Under the pieces are notes generated by a model that had not been told where the DNA came from, did not search any database, and worked only from the letters and a program-made list of their open reading frames with translations. Of a stretch of 64,000 nucleotides of DNA, positions 25,798 through 36,727 are shown one piece after another. Within the stretch, counting starts at the first letter, position 1, and each line of letters starts with the position of its first letter. A program made the translations under genes and the position numbers. Source of the stretch: Pelorhabdus rhamnosifermentans (GTDB lineage Bacteria; Bacillota; Negativicutes; UMGS1260); assembly GCF_018835585.1 (NCBI RefSeq), contig NZ_JAHGVE010000010.1:85570-149569 (forward strand). Direction: 5' to 3'.

Positions 25798-26980
25798 AGA
25801 AACCATTATGAAGCAGGATGAAAATTATTACCTGCCTGTATTTAGTCGTTATCCTATTGTGATTTCACATGGAGAAGGACCTTATGTTTATGATAGTGAA
25901 GGGAAAAAATACATCGATTTTCTGGCAGGCATTGCTGTAAATGTTTTAGGACATGGTCACAAGGCACTTGTCAATGCGATTTGCGAGCAGGCTCATAAAG
26001 TTATTCATTGCTCGAATCTTTACTATACGGCGGTTCAGGCCGAACTCGGTGAAATGCTTGCTAAGGTCAGCGGTCTTGATAAGGTCTTTCTGGCAAATAG
26101 TGGTGCTGAAGCCAATGAAGGTGCGTTAAAACTGGCGCGTAAATACGGTAAAACAATTAGCCCTGATAAATTTGAAATTATTGCAGCAGAACATTCTTTC
26201 CATGGACGTACGTTGGCGACCTTGACAGCTACAGGACAACCAAAATATCAAAAAGGGTATGAACCATTACCAGGCGGCTTTTCTCATGTACCTTTTAATG
26301 ATTTAGCGGCTTTGGAAGCCAAAATAAGCGAAAAAACTTGTGCTGTTTTTCTTGAAACCATTCAAGGAGAAGGTGGCATTCATGTACCGGGAGAGAGTTA
26401 TTTTGCTGGCGTAAGAAAATTATGTGATAAATATCAGGCTCTTTTAGTACTCGATGAGATTCAATGTGGTATGGGGCGTTCAGGCAAGATGTTTGCTTAT
26501 CAGCTATTGAATGTAAAACCCGATATTGCGACAGTTGCCAAGGGCTTGGCTGGCGGCGTGCCGATTGGTGCCTTTATGGCGACAGACAAGGTTGCCAAAG
26601 TTTTCTCTGCGGGCGATCACGGTTCAACTTTTGGCGGCAACCCACTGGCAAGCGCTGCTGGCGTGGCCGTCCTCAAGGCGATTGCTGATGAACAGCTGCT
26701 TGAGAATACCATTACAGTTGGTAAGTATTTGTTCGACAAGCTCCAGGGTCTTAAGGCAAAGTATCCGAAAATCATTACAGAAATTCGTGGCAAAGGGCTG
26801 ATTCTGGGGGCGCAGCTGACACAGCCCGGTCGCTCCATTGTAGAAGCTTGTCTCAAAAAAGGCGTTATCATTAATTGTACAGCAGGTGATGTATTACGTT
26901 TTGTACCGCCGCTGAACATTACAACGGCTCATGTTGATGAAGTCATCACTGTCTTGGATGAGGTGCTTGCTCACACGTGA
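25784..26980 (+). CDS. argD: Acetylornithine aminotransferase
   Basis: A 398-residue class III PLP aminotransferase: NSGAEANEGALKLAR, FHGRTLATL, LDEIQCGMGRSG and the Schiff-base lysine in VAKGLAGGVPIGA. It converts the semialdehyde to N-acetylornithine. The ATG at 25784 lies inside argB with GGGAGCGAGG before it, so translation is coupled. Confidence 0.94.
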   Translation: MKMTKETIMKQDENYYLPVFSRYPIVISHGEGPYVYDSEGKKYIDFLAGIAVNVLGHGHKALVNAICEQAHKVIHCSNLYYTAVQAELGEMLAKVSGLDKVFLANSGAEANEGALKLARKYGKTISPDKFEIIAAEHSFHGRTLATLTATGQPKYQKGYEPLPGGFSHVPFNDLAALEAKISEKTCAVFLETIQGEGGIHVPGESYFAGVRKLCDKYQALLVLDEIQCGMGRSGKMFAYQLLNVKPDIATVAKGLAGGVPIGAFMATDKVAKVFSAGDHGSTFGGNPLASAAGVAVLKAIADEQLLENTITVGKYLFDKLQGLKAKYPKIITEIRGKGLILGAQLTQPGRSIVEACLKKGVIINCTAGDVLRFVPPLNITTAHVDEVITVLDEVLAHT

Positions 26981-27006
26981 GCTCAGTAATAAATGGAGGA
27001 TTTAAA

Positions 27007-27945
27007 ATGGCATTAAAAGGAAAAAATTTACTTTCCATTCATGATTTGACTGTCCAGGAGGTTCAGGACATTTTTACCTTGGCAGCCGATCTTAAACAAA
27101 GACAGAAAAAAGGTATCAGTCATCCCCTCTTGCAGGGCAAGACGCTTGGCATGATTTTCCAGAAGGCGTCGACGCGTACACGTGTGTCTTTCGAAGTGGG
27201 CATGTATCAGCTTGGCGGAAGTGCTCTGTTTTTAAGCGCCAATGATTTGCAGATTGGCCGGGGCGAACCTGTAAGGGATACAGCGCGCGTCCTTTCCCGT
27301 TATGTCGATGGTATTATGATTCGTACTTATTCTCATGAAAAAGTGCAAGAATTGGCAGAATATTCCTCTATTCCTGTTATCAATGCTCTGACTGATTACC
27401 TTCATCCCTGTCAGGCTCTGACGGATTTATTTACAGCGGTGGAGCATAAAGGAGATCTGAAGGGTAAAAAATTTACTTATATCGGTGATGGCAATAACAT
27501 GGTTCATGCTCTTATGCATGGTTGCGCCAAGGTAGGTATGCATATTTCAGTAGCAACGCCGAAAGGCTATGAACCGGACGAAGCCTGTGTAGCTGAAGCA
27601 CGCTTAGATGCGAAAGAAACAGGCAGCATCATTGAACTGACAAATGATCCCCTTCAGGCCGCTACCGGGGCTGATGTGGTTTATACGGATGTCTGGGCAA
27701 GCATGGGGCAGGAATCAGAACAACTGAAGCGTCAAAAAGATTTTGCTGGTTTTACAGTCGATGTGAAACTCATGGCGGCAGCTCATGATGATGCCATTGT
27801 TATGCATTGTCTGCCAGCCCATCGCGGTGAAGAAATTTCAGAGGAAGTCATGGAAGGTCCGCAATCAGTTATATTTGATGAAGCAGAGAATCGTCTTCAT
27901 GTGCAAAAGGCCATTATGGCTCTAACCATGGGGAATGCGAAATAA
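27007..27945 (+). CDS. argF: Ornithine carbamoyltransferase
   Basis: A 312-residue OTCase: carbamoyl-phosphate loop STRTR (in [15 protein letters not shown]), HPCQALTDL, ornithine-binding DVWASMGQE, and [10 protein letters not shown]. It makes citrulline. Start ATG 27007, with GGAGGA upstream; residues of the longer frame before it overlap argD's end and are non-coding. Confidence 0.95.
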   Translation: MALKGKNLLSIHDLTVQEVQDIFTLAADLKQRQKKGISHPLLQGKTLGMIFQKASTRTRVSFEVGMYQLGGSALFLSANDLQIGRGEPVRDTARVLSRYVDGIMIRTYSHEKVQELAEYSSIPVINALTDYLHPCQALTDLFTAVEHKGDLKGKKFTYIGDGNNMVHALMHGCAKVGMHISVATPKGYEPDEACVAEARLDAKETGSIIELTNDPLQAATGADVVYTDVWASMGQESEQLKRQKDFAGFTVDVKLMAAAHDDAIVMHCLPAHRGEEISEEVMEGPQSVIFDEAENRLHVQKAIMALTMGNAK

Positions 27946-27958
27946 AGGAGGAACTATG

Positions 27959-29167
27959 ATGAATGTTAAAAAAGTTGTCTTAGCTTATTCAGGCGGATTG
28001 GATACATCGGTCATCATCCCCTGGCTGAAAGAAAATTATAATGGCTGTGAAGTGATTGCCATGTGTGCAGATGTTGGGCAGGGAGACGAACTAGATCCCG
28101 TTCGTGAAAAAGCGATAAAATCGGGTGCAAGCAAAGTTTATATTGAAAGTCTCACGAAACCTTTTATCGAAGACTATATTTGGCCAACGCTTAAAGCAGG
28201 CGCTGTCTATGAAGGAAAGTATTTGCTCGGTACGTCCTTTGCGCGTCCACTAATTGCTCAACGCTTGGTCGAAATTGCCAAAAAAGAAGGCGCTGACGCG
28301 ATTGCCCATGGCGCTACAGGTAAGGGGAATGACCAGGTTCGCTTTGAACTGACTGTGAAAGCTTTGGCTCCTGAACTAAAAATCATTGCACCTTGGCGTT
28401 TATGGGACATTCGTTCAAGGGAAGATGCCATTGATTATGCTGAAAAACATGGTATTCCTGTTCCTGTTACGAAAAAGCGTCCTTATAGCATGGATCGTAA
28501 TATTTGGCATTTGAGCCATGAAGGCGGCGATTTGGAAGACCCATGGAATGCTCCGCTTGATGATTTGTATCTTATCTCCAAGTCACCTGAACAGGCTCCG
28601 GACAAGGCTACTTATGTTGAAATTAGCTTTGAAAAGGGCATTCCTGTTGCAGTAGACGGTAAAAAACTGGATGCTGTGGCTCTCGTAGAAAAATTAAATG
28701 ACTTAGGTGCTAAAAATGGCATTGGCATTACCGATATGGTCGAAAATCGTCTCGTGGGTATGAAGTCCCGTGGCGTTTATGAAACACCTGCTGGTTCTAT
28801 TCTTTATTACGCTCATCATGAATTAGAACTGCTGACACTTGACAGAGCTACACTTCATTATAAAGAGCAAGTAGCCATTCGTTATGCCGAACTTGTGTAT
28901 GACGGCATGTGGTTTTCACCACTCAGAGAAGCGTTGGACGCATTTGTTAATTCGACGCAAGAAACAGCAACTGGCCTTGTTCGCCTGAAACTTTATAAAG
29001 GCAATATCATTAGTGCCGGTGCCAAATCGCCTTATTCTCTCTATCATGAAGGATTTGTTACATTTGGTCGTGATGAAGTGTATGATCAAAAAGATGCCGA
29101 AGGCTTTATCAATCTCTTTGGTTTGCCGCTTAAAGTGCGGGCTTTAATGAAGGAGCGTAATCAATAA
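27959..29167 (+). CDS. argG: Argininosuccinate synthase
   Basis: A 402-residue ArgG with the ATP pyrophosphatase P-loop [28 protein letters not shown] and [18 protein letters not shown]. It joins citrulline and aspartate. Two adjacent ATGs exist (27956, 27959); AGGAGG at 27946-27951 is better spaced for 27959. It overlaps argH by 1 nt (TAATG). Confidence 0.95.
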   Translation: MNVKKVVLAYSGGLDTSVIIPWLKENYNGCEVIAMCADVGQGDELDPVREKAIKSGASKVYIESLTKPFIEDYIWPTLKAGAVYEGKYLLGTSFARPLIAQRLVEIAKKEGADAIAHGATGKGNDQVRFELTVKALAPELKIIAPWRLWDIRSREDAIDYAEKHGIPVPVTKKRPYSMDRNIWHLSHEGGDLEDPWNAPLDDLYLISKSPEQAPDKATYVEISFEKGIPVAVDGKKLDAVALVEKLNDLGAKNGIGITDMVENRLVGMKSRGVYETPAGSILYYAHHELELLTLDRATLHYKEQVAIRYAELVYDGMWFSPLREALDAFVNSTQETATGLVRLKLYKGNIISAGAKSPYSLYHEGFVTFGRDEVYDQKDAEGFINLFGLPLKVRALMKERNQ

Positions 29168-30579
29168 TGAAATTATGGGGCGGTCGTTTTTCTAAAAATA
29201 CGGACGTTTTGGTGGAGGAGTTTACCTCCTCCATTTCTTTTGATTGTCGTATGTATAAGGAAGATATTGCTGGCAGTATTGCCCATGCAACAATGCTCGC
29301 CAAGTGCGGAATTTTAGAAGCGGAGGAAGCTTCTGTCATTATTGACGGTTTAAAAGATATCCTCGCTGATATTGAAGCCGGTAAGTTTTCTTTTGAAGTC
29401 AGTCTGGAAGATATTCATATGAATATTGAACAGCGATTGACAGAACGCATTGGTGCCGTTGGCGGTAAACTTCATACAGCGCGCAGTCGGAATGACCAAG
29501 TCGCTCTTGATACGCATCTTTATTTGCGGCGTGAGTTGTCTGAAATTGGCGGTTTAATTAAAAATTTACAGCAAGCTTTTCTTGAAGTGGCCCAAAAGCA
29601 TGAAAACGTGATTATGCCAGGGTATACGCATTTGCAGCGAGCGCAGCCCATTCTTTTTGCTCACCATATGCTGGCTTATTTTTATATGCTTGTGCGTGAT
29701 TTCGATCGTTTGAACCTTGTCTATAAACATACTGACATGATGCCCCTTGGCGCGGGCGCTCTTGCAGGTACAACTTTTCCTATTGACAGGCAGTTTGTTG
29801 CGGACCAGTTAGGTTTTGGCAAGGTTTATGACAATAGTATGGATGCAGTGAGTGATCGTGACTATATTTTGGAGTTTTTAAGTTTTGCATCCATTTTGAT
29901 GATGCATTTAAGTCGTATTAGTGAAGAAATCATTTTGTGGTCTTCGGCGGAGTTCCAATTCATTGAGCTTGATGATGCTCATTGTACAGGCAGCAGCATT
30001 ATGCCGCAGAAAAAAAATCCTGATGTAGCTGAACTCGTCCGAGGCAAGACAGGACGTGTTTTTGGTCATCTTATGGCCATGCTCACTGTGACAAAGGGGC
30101 TTCCTCTGGCTTACAACAAAGATTTACAGGAAGACAAGGAAGGTCTGTTTGATACCATTGATACAGTGAAATTTAGTCTAACTGTCTACGCCTCCATGCT
30201 GAAAGCCATGAAGATTCGTGAAGAGAATATGACAGATGCTTTAGCTTCTGATTTTTCTAATGCGACAGATATGGCTGATTATCTTGTGACAAAGGGGCTT
30301 CCTTTCCGACAGGCTCATGCCGTTGTTGGCAAAAGCGTAGCCTATGCCATTGCCCAAAACAAAGTTCTTGGTGATTTAACTTTAAACGAATTTAAGCAAT
30401 TTTCACCATTATTTGAAGCAGATATTCTTAAGGCCATTCAAGTCGAACATTGTGTAAGTGCCCGTAATTCCTTTGGTGGCACATCGTACACAGAGGTAGG
30501 ACAATCGTTTTTACGAGCGAAACAATACCTTCTCGATGAACAGATTCAACTTGACAAGTATACAAAAAACGTTCTATAA
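29167..30579 (+). CDS. argH: Argininosuccinate lyase
   Basis: A 470-residue fumarase-superfamily lyase: LWGGRF start, [20 protein letters not shown]-like [11 protein letters not shown], and signature [12 protein letters not shown] with the flexible catalytic loop. It releases arginine and fumarate. Last arg enzyme of the operon; a small gap separates it from ilvE. Confidence 0.95.
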   Translation: MKLWGGRFSKNTDVLVEEFTSSISFDCRMYKEDIAGSIAHATMLAKCGILEAEEASVIIDGLKDILADIEAGKFSFEVSLEDIHMNIEQRLTERIGAVGGKLHTARSRNDQVALDTHLYLRRELSEIGGLIKNLQQAFLEVAQKHENVIMPGYTHLQRAQPILFAHHMLAYFYMLVRDFDRLNLVYKHTDMMPLGAGALAGTTFPIDRQFVADQLGFGKVYDNSMDAVSDRDYILEFLSFASILMMHLSRISEEIILWSSAEFQFIELDDAHCTGSSIMPQKKNPDVAELVRGKTGRVFGHLMAMLTVTKGLPLAYNKDLQEDKEGLFDTIDTVKFSLTVYASMLKAMKIREENMTDALASDFSNATDMADYLVTKGLPFRQAHAVVGKSVAYAIAQNKVLGDLTLNEFKQFSPLFEADILKAIQVEHCVSARNSFGGTSYTEVGQSFLRAKQYLLDEQIQLDKYTKNVL

Positions 30580-30633
30580 TTTGAGAATAATATTTTTTTT
30601 TGTTACTTTGTTTATTTGTTGAGGAGGGGTAGT

Positions 30634-31707
30634 ATGACAAAAGTAAGGTTAAATCTAACAAAAGAGCGGCGATCATTGCCTGATGAGGCAACACTTGGAT
30701 TTGGCAGAATCTTTACTGATCATATGTTTACCATGACTTATGAGACGGGAAAGGGTTGGCATAATCCAACGATTGAGCCCTATCGAGATTTTGATATGTC
30801 ACCGTCCACTATGACGCTTCATTATGGTCAGGCTATTTTTGAAGGGATTAAAGCTTTTAAGACGGCTGATCATCGTATTGCTGTGTTCCGCCCCAAAGAT
30901 TATTTGGCTCGGTTTAATCGGTCTGCTGACATTCTCTGCATTCCGCAGATGGATGTGGAAGCTGTTTATGATGGTCTCAAACAGCTTTTAGAGGTCGAAA
31001 AGAACTGGGTTCCAAGTAAATTTGGTACAGCTCTTTATATTCGTCCCCTCGTTTTTGCTACAGATCATTACGTGGGTGTAAAAGTTGCTGACACATATAA
31101 ACTCGTGATCATGCTGTCCCCTGTTGGGGCCTATTATGAACATGGTTTTGATCCTGTCAGTTTAAAAGTTGAAGATAAATTTGTTCGCGCCTGTCCGGGC
31201 GGTCTTGGCGAAGCCAAAACTCCAGCCAATTATGCAGCAAGCCTCAGGGCGGGTGAGGTTGCAGTTCAGGAAGGTTTTGACCAGGTACTGTGGCTGGATG
31301 CCGTTCATCGTAAATATATTGAAGAAGTCGGTTCCATGAACATTGTCTTTAAAATCAATGGTGAACTCGTTACTCCCGCCTTAACAGGCAGTATTTTGGG
31401 TGGTATGACGCGGAGAACGGTTCTTGAACTTGCCCGTGACTGGGGCATGAAAGCGACAGAGCGAGTCATTTCTATTGATGAACTTTATGAAGCTCATGCC
31501 AAAGGCCAGTTAGAAGAAGTTTTTGGAACAGGAACGGCTGCTGTAATTTCACCTGTTGGGTCTTTAACATGGAAAGGTAAGAAGATTGTTATTAACAACA
31601 ATCAGACAGGTCCTATTGCACATAAATTATTTACGGCTGTTACTGATTTACAATATGCCAAAGTTCAAGATACTCATGGTTGGGTTGATTTTGTGACCAA
31701 AGTCTGA
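30634..31707 (+). CDS. ilvE: Branched-chain amino acid aminotransferase
   Basis: A 357-residue class IV PLP aminotransferase of the larger (type II) form: YRDFDMSPSTMTLHYGQAIFEG region, RPLVFATD, ACPGGLGEAKTPANYAAS and EEVGSMNIVF, then GTGTAAVISPVG. It interconverts Leu/Ile/Val and their keto acids. The ATG at 30634 follows GAGGAGGGG; 54 nt after argH, it could be co-transcribed with the arg genes. A strong terminator follows. Confidence 0.92.
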   Translation: MTKVRLNLTKERRSLPDEATLGFGRIFTDHMFTMTYETGKGWHNPTIEPYRDFDMSPSTMTLHYGQAIFEGIKAFKTADHRIAVFRPKDYLARFNRSADILCIPQMDVEAVYDGLKQLLEVEKNWVPSKFGTALYIRPLVFATDHYVGVKVADTYKLVIMLSPVGAYYEHGFDPVSLKVEDKFVRACPGGLGEAKTPANYAASLRAGEVAVQEGFDQVLWLDAVHRKYIEEVGSMNIVFKINGELVTPALTGSILGGMTRRTVLELARDWGMKATERVISIDELYEAHAKGQLEEVFGTGTAAVISPVGSLTWKGKKIVINNNQTGPIAHKLFTAVTDLQYAKVQDTHGWVDFVTKV

Positions 31708-31715
31708 TCTTTATT

Positions 31716-31755
31716 AAAAGTGCTTTCTGCAGCAGGCAGGAAGCACTTTTTTTTG
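31716..31755 (+). terminator. Rho-independent terminator after ilvE
   Basis: AAAGTGCTT pairs with AAGCACTTTT, followed by TTTTTG. Closes the arg-ilvE transcript. Confidence 0.9.
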
Positions 31756-31826
31756 TTGTTATAAAAGGTTTTTCTGATAAATGGGTAGAATAAAAATAAG
31801 GACTATAAATTAAGGTGTGGTAGGGC

Positions 31827-32645
31827 ATGTTATTACAAATTCGTGGTATTTTAGCTACGGTTACATTGCTCGACATCGTCGATATTGTCATCGTGGCCTT
31901 CTTCTTGTACAAATCCTATTCGATGATGAAAGATACACGAGCAGTTGCTTTGCTTAAAGGACTTATTGTACTTCTTATTGCTACGCTTGTGAGCAAATGG
32001 CTGGGACTCAATGTAATCAATTGGGTGCTGCAAAAATCTATGACAGTGGTTCTTGTTGCCTTGCCTGTTGTATTTCAGCCAGAACTGCGGCGTGCTTTAG
32101 AGCAGCTTGGGCGAGGCGGATTTTTTAGGAAAAACATTTTTCTAAGTGCCGAAGAAACAGAGTCTTTTCTTGATGAAATCAGTAAAGCTACAAGTGTACT
32201 GGCGAAAAATAAAATTGGCGCACTCGTCGTATTTGAACGTGAAACAGGTTTGACTGACTATATTGAAACCGGTATTAAGGTGGGGGGACTTGTATCAAGT
32301 GAATTTTTAATTAACATTTTTATTCCCAATACGCCTATGCATGATGGGGCTGTGATTATTCGGGGCGATCGTGTGATGGCCGCAGGGTGTCTCTTGCCTC
32401 TTACGGATGACCGAACACTCAATAAAGAACTCGGTACTCGGCATCGCGCCGCCATTGGCATTAGCGAGCAAGCTGACTGTGTTGTCGTTGTTGTCAGTGA
32501 AGAAACAGGTACCATTTCTCTGGCACACGCAGGTCAACTTATGCGTCATTTAGATGCTGACTCCCTTAAAAATACCCTCCGTCCCTTGTTTTTGGGTAAA
32601 ACCATGACTATCGGTGATCTTTTTAATTGGAGGGCTTCGTCATGA
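31827..32645 (+). CDS. cdaA: Diadenylate cyclase CdaA
   Basis: A 272-residue membrane cyclase making c-di-AMP from two ATP. Three N-terminal membrane helices (about residues 10-75) precede the DAC domain with DGA at 173-175 (MHDGAVIIRGD) and RHR at 205-207 (GTRHRAAIG), both catalytic. It overlaps cdaR by 4 nt, the conserved cdaA-cdaR-glmM arrangement linking c-di-AMP to cell-wall precursor synthesis. Confidence 0.95.
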   Translation: MLLQIRGILATVTLLDIVDIVIVAFFLYKSYSMMKDTRAVALLKGLIVLLIATLVSKWLGLNVINWVLQKSMTVVLVALPVVFQPELRRALEQLGRGGFFRKNIFLSAEETESFLDEISKATSVLAKNKIGALVVFERETGLTDYIETGIKVGGLVSSEFLINIFIPNTPMHDGAVIIRGDRVMAAGCLLPLTDDRTLNKELGTRHRAAIGISEQADCVVVVVSEETGTISLAHAGQLMRHLDADSLKNTLRPLFLGKTMTIGDLFNWRASS

Positions 32646-33559
32646 AGGAACTTCTCAGTAAGAATTTAGCAGCAAAAATTTTATGTATGATTATGGCTGT
32701 TGTGTTGTGGATGTATGTCATGAACGAACAAAATCCTCCCATTGAGGCTAGTTTTACCGTTCCAATTGAGGTAAAAAATCTTTCTAGCACTTATACTTTA
32801 ATGGATGGTCCTGAATCAGTGCGTGTCAAAGTACGTGGCGCCCGAAGTATTATTGCTACTTTGTCTGCCAGTGATATTGCCGCCTATATCGATTTAAAAG
32901 GCGTTGGTGAGGGACGCCATCCCATAAAAATTATGGCTATTGTTCCTCAGTCTGTTGAATTAGTTGAAGTGAATCCTGATAAAGCTTTGCTTCGTATTGA
33001 TATTGCAACAAGCCGTAAATTGCCTGTGGAAGTTCGGTATACAAGTGCACCACCTGAAAATGCGATTGTGGGCAAGGTTACGCTATCACCGGATGCAGTC
33101 ATTGTAGAAGGGCCTAAGAGCGTGCTTGATAGTATGGATAAAGCTATAATTTACATGGATTTATCCGAACATAGTACGGATTTTTCAGGTAAATTTACTG
33201 TCCATATTGTTAATACAGATGGCAAAGAACTGGAAGATGTGGTAGCACAACCGAGTCAAATCAATGTTGCCACACAACTGCTTGTCGTCAACAAAAAACT
33301 GGTTGATGTGAAACCCGTCTTTAGCGGCGAATTGCCAACAGGCATGATGATGAAACAATTGGAAGTTACTCCAACTAAAATTGAGTTATTCGGGTCAAAG
33401 GCTTTGCTTGATACGATGGATACAGTGACAACAGAGCCTATCGTATTAACAAACGATATGAAAGAATTTAATCGCCAAATCAAAGTTATTGCCAAGGATG
33501 GTATTGTAGTGTCACCTACTACCATTACCGTAAAATTTATTGTGGGACCGACGCATTAG
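32642..33559 (+). CDS. cdaR: CdaR (YbbR-domain) regulator of CdaA
   Basis: A 305-residue protein: an N-terminal membrane helix (LAAKILCMIMAVVLWMYVM) with the typical NEQNP after it, then repeated YbbR beta domains, each with a K-V-R-G-x-ship of short phrases such as VRVKVRGARS and VIVEGPKSVLD. It sits outside the membrane and modulates CdaA. The start at 32642 overlaps the cdaA stop (ATGA). Confidence 0.92.
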   Translation: MKELLSKNLAAKILCMIMAVVLWMYVMNEQNPPIEASFTVPIEVKNLSSTYTLMDGPESVRVKVRGARSIIATLSASDIAAYIDLKGVGEGRHPIKIMAIVPQSVELVEVNPDKALLRIDIATSRKLPVEVRYTSAPPENAIVGKVTLSPDAVIVEGPKSVLDSMDKAIIYMDLSEHSTDFSGKFTVHIVNTDGKELEDVVAQPSQINVATQLLVVNKKLVDVKPVFSGELPTGMMMKQLEVTPTKIELFGSKALLDTMDTVTTEPIVLTNDMKEFNRQIKVIAKDGIVVSPTTITVKFIVGPTH

Positions 33560-33598
33560 TTGCTTTTTGTCACATTTGTTGCAAAGGAGACTGCTTGA

Positions 33599-35203
33599 TT
33601 GTTGAGAATCAGTAATTTTCGTACAGCTATTACGGAAGAGCAAACAATACAAGAGCTTGTTGCCAAACGTTTGAAAATACCTGTCACAGCAATTCGTTCG
33701 GTAAAATGTATTCGTCAGGCCCTTGATGCCAGACGCAAACAAAATATTAGCTTTGTCTACACTTTAGATGTGGAAACGACTTTACCTGAAAGAAAAGTTC
33801 TAACAAAGCTGCGTCATGATAAAAATGTTGTTATTAAAGAAGAAGATAAACCTCAGTCCATTGTCTGCGGTGAAAGAAAACTGTCATATCGTCCCATTAT
33901 TGTAGGGTTTGGTCCATCGGGCATGCTTGCGGCTTACACTTTGGCCCAAGCAGGTTTTAGGCCTATTGTATTGGAACGCGGCGCCGATATTGACCAACGG
34001 ACAAAAGATGTCAATGATTTTTGGCAGACAGGCCAACTGAATATCCGGTCCAATGTACAGTTCGGTGAGGGCGGGGCAGGAACCTTCTCTGATGGCAAGC
34101 TTACGACGCGTGTCAATGATTCCAGCATGAGCGAGGTACTTGGACTATTTGTTAATTTTGGTGCTCCAGATAATATTTTGTATGCTCATAAACCACATAT
34201 TGGTACAGATCGGCTGCAGCAGGTCGTCAAAAATTTACGGCAAAAAGTCATTGAACTTGGCGGTGAAGTGCGATTTCATAGTCAAGTGACAGGATTTACT
34301 AGAAGTGATACAGGGAGTATTACTTCTCTACAATTGAATGGCAAGGAAGAAATCGCTGCAGATGTTGTTCTGTTCGGTATCGGCAATAGTGCGCGAGACA
34401 CCTATGAATATTTAGATAAGCAAGGGGTGGCACTTGAAGCGAAACCTTTTGCTATTGGGGTGCGCATTGAGCATTCTCAGCAGCTTATCGATGTGGCGCA
34501 GTTCGGCGCTTGGGCTGGTCATCCAAAACTGGGTGCTGCCGACTATGCCCTTGTTTATCATGATAGGGAAACAAAGCGTACAGCCTATTCCTTTTGTATG
34601 TGCCCGGGCGGCGTTGTTGTTGCTGGCGCTTCAGAAGCGGGACAGGTTGTGACAAATGGCATGAGTAGTTTTGCCCGTGCTTCTGGCATGGCCAATAGCG
34701 CACTTGTAGTAAATGTTGAATTAACTGATTTTGGACCGGGAAATTTAGCTGGTATCGCTTTTCAACGGCATTATGAAAAATTGGCTTTTGAGCTTGCTGG
34801 CAGTAATTACTGTGCCCCTGTACAAAGTGTCGGCAGTTTTTTACATCGGAGAGATGTGAATTTTTTTGTACAGCCTACTTATCGGCCCGGTGTGAAAAAG
34901 GGCGATCTTAGACAGTGTCTCCCCGATTTTGTTACGGCTACACTTGCCAAGGCTTTGCCTGAATTTGGGCGTAAAATAAAAGGATTTGCTGATGATGGTG
35001 TCATCATGACAGGTGTGGAGACGCGTACTTCGGCACCCGTAAGAATTCGGCGTGACAATCATTTTCAATCGGAAAATGTCGGTGGCTTGTATCCCATGGG
35101 TGAAGGCGCAGGTTATGCAGGAGGTATTATGAGCGCTGCATTAGATGGTCTTCATGTTGCTAATCACATCATTGCTACATATGGACAACCGGTTTTAAAA
35201 TAA
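33599..35203 (+). CDS. FAD-dependent protein (YhfA/HI0933-related family)
   Basis: A 534-residue flavoprotein: an N-terminal helper domain (residues 1-90), then FAD-binding IVGFGPSGMLAAYTLAQAG with the matching LERGADIDQR, and later FGEGGAGTFSDGKLTTR, PGGVVVAGASE and the C-terminal YPMGEGAGYAGGIMSAALDG. The family is widespread but its substrate is unknown. The start is TTG (33599, GGAG 9 nt upstream). It commonly sits beside glmM in Negativicutes and Clostridia; a functional link is unproven. Confidence 0.85.
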   Translation: MLRISNFRTAITEEQTIQELVAKRLKIPVTAIRSVKCIRQALDARRKQNISFVYTLDVETTLPERKVLTKLRHDKNVVIKEEDKPQSIVCGERKLSYRPIIVGFGPSGMLAAYTLAQAGFRPIVLERGADIDQRTKDVNDFWQTGQLNIRSNVQFGEGGAGTFSDGKLTTRVNDSSMSEVLGLFVNFGAPDNILYAHKPHIGTDRLQQVVKNLRQKVIELGGEVRFHSQVTGFTRSDTGSITSLQLNGKEEIAADVVLFGIGNSARDTYEYLDKQGVALEAKPFAIGVRIEHSQQLIDVAQFGAWAGHPKLGAADYALVYHDRETKRTAYSFCMCPGGVVVAGASEAGQVVTNGMSSFARASGMANSALVVNVELTDFGPGNLAGIAFQRHYEKLAFELAGSNYCAPVQSVGSFLHRRDVNFFVQPTYRPGVKKGDLRQCLPDFVTATLAKALPEFGRKIKGFADDGVIMTGVETRTSAPVRIRRDNHFQSENVGGLYPMGEGAGYAGGIMSAALDGLHVANHIIATYGQPVLK

Positions 35204-35233
35204 ATTTTAACAGTTCGGAAGGGGAAACATAAT

Positions 35234-36580
35234 TTGGGTAGATTATTTGGAACAGATGGAGTAAGAGGAATTGCCAATCAGTATTTGACACCGGAATTAG
35301 CATTTAATTTAGGACGGGCGGCAACGTATTATTTTGGCAAGGAGTGCCGGGAGCCTGTTCTTTTGATCGGGCGCGATACGCGTATTTCAGGACAAATGCT
35401 TGAGTCGGCTTTGGCAGCAGGCATTTGTGCAGCAGGAGGAAAGGCTATTTTGGCGGGAGTTATTCCTACGCCAGCTATTGCTTACTTGACAAAAACGACA
35501 CAGGCTATGGCAGGAGTTGTTATTTCTGCTTCTCATAATCCTTATCCTGATAATGGCATCAAATTTTTTGCCGGTACTGGCTATAAATTGCCTGACAAGA
35601 TAGAAGATGAACTGGAAGAACTTATTACTCATTCATTAGCCACAATGAAACGCCCCGTCGCTAATGAAATTGGTACTATTGAGTATCAACATGAACTTAT
35701 TGAAAAGTATATTGAACATTGTCTGAGTACCACTACTGTATCCCTTGCTGGGTTGAAAATTGTCTTAGATTGTGCCAATGGTGCAGCTTATGAAGTCGTG
35801 CCAAGGGTTCTCAGACACTTAGGGGCTGAGGTCATTGTTATCAATGATCAGCCAAGCGGTACGAATATTAATGATCAATGCGGCTCCACCCATTTGGCTG
35901 GATTACAGCAAGCCGTGCTTGAGCATCATGCTGATGTGGGGATTGCTAATGATGGTGATGCCGACCGTTGCCTCGCGGTGGACGAGCAGGGGAAGATCGT
36001 TGATGGCGATCATATTATGGTGATCTGTGCCAAGCAGCTTCAACAGTCTGGTCATTTGGCGAAAGATACTCTTGTAGCTACTGTTATGAGCAACATTGGT
36101 CTTCATCAAGCCATGAAGAGCGTCGGTATTAAAGTTGTTGTAACACCTGTCGGGGATCGTTACGTACTGGAAAAAATGCGTGAACAGGGTTTTATGCTAG
36201 GCGGAGAGCAGTCAGGTCATATTGTTTTTCAAGAATATTGTACGACGGGCGATGGGCTTATTACAGCCTTGCAATTACTATCTGCTATGGTAAGAACAAA
36301 GCAGACCATGTCTGAGCTTAATGCTGCCATGACGACATTTCCTCAGCTACTCGTGAATGTGCGTGTGGCAAGCAAACAGGGTTGGGAGCAAAATGCGCGT
36401 ATTCAAGCCGCCATTACCAAGGGCAGTGAGGATCTTGGTGAAGAAGGCCGAATATTAGTGCGTCCATCAGGGACAGAACCACTTATTCGTGTGATGGCTG
36501 AAGGGCCTGTACAGGCCAAGCTGGAACTCATTGTTCAGCAAATTGCAGACATTGTAAAAAACGAACAAGGCCAAGGTTGA
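35234..36580 (+). CDS. glmM: Phosphoglucosamine mutase
   Basis: A 448-residue GlmM. It has GRLFGTDGVRG at the start, the phosphoserine loop SASHNPYPDNGIKFF (Ser100), the metal loop NDGDADRC, GGEQSGHIVF and the phosphate-binding RPSGTEPLIRVM. It converts glucosamine-6-P to glucosamine-1-P for UDP-GlcNAc. TTG start with GGAAGGGG upstream. Confidence 0.95.
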   Translation: MGRLFGTDGVRGIANQYLTPELAFNLGRAATYYFGKECREPVLLIGRDTRISGQMLESALAAGICAAGGKAILAGVIPTPAIAYLTKTTQAMAGVVISASHNPYPDNGIKFFAGTGYKLPDKIEDELEELITHSLATMKRPVANEIGTIEYQHELIEKYIEHCLSTTTVSLAGLKIVLDCANGAAYEVVPRVLRHLGAEVIVINDQPSGTNINDQCGSTHLAGLQQAVLEHHADVGIANDGDADRCLAVDEQGKIVDGDHIMVICAKQLQQSGHLAKDTLVATVMSNIGLHQAMKSVGIKVVVTPVGDRYVLEKMREQGFMLGGEQSGHIVFQEYCTTGDGLITALQLLSAMVRTKQTMSELNAAMTTFPQLLVNVRVASKQGWEQNARIQAAITKGSEDLGEEGRILVRPSGTEPLIRVMAEGPVQAKLELIVQQIADIVKNEQGQG

Positions 36581-36620
36581 CGTTAAGGCAAAATTAGTTT
36601 AAAATAGGACAATAGTGCAT

Positions 36621-36646
36621 GGGGGCACCTTCGGTGTTCCTTTTTG
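36621..36646 (+). terminator. Terminator after glmM
   Basis: GGGGGCACC-TTC-GGTGTTCCT (G.U pairs in the lower stem) followed by TTTTTGC. Separates glmM from the ribozyme-controlled glmS unit. Confidence 0.7.
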
Positions 36647-36727
36647 CATATGTATAAGGTGAGGAGGCGGATCGTAGCGAGGATAAAGCAAAAATAGCAT
36701 AGGAATATTGATTTTACGAAGACTAGT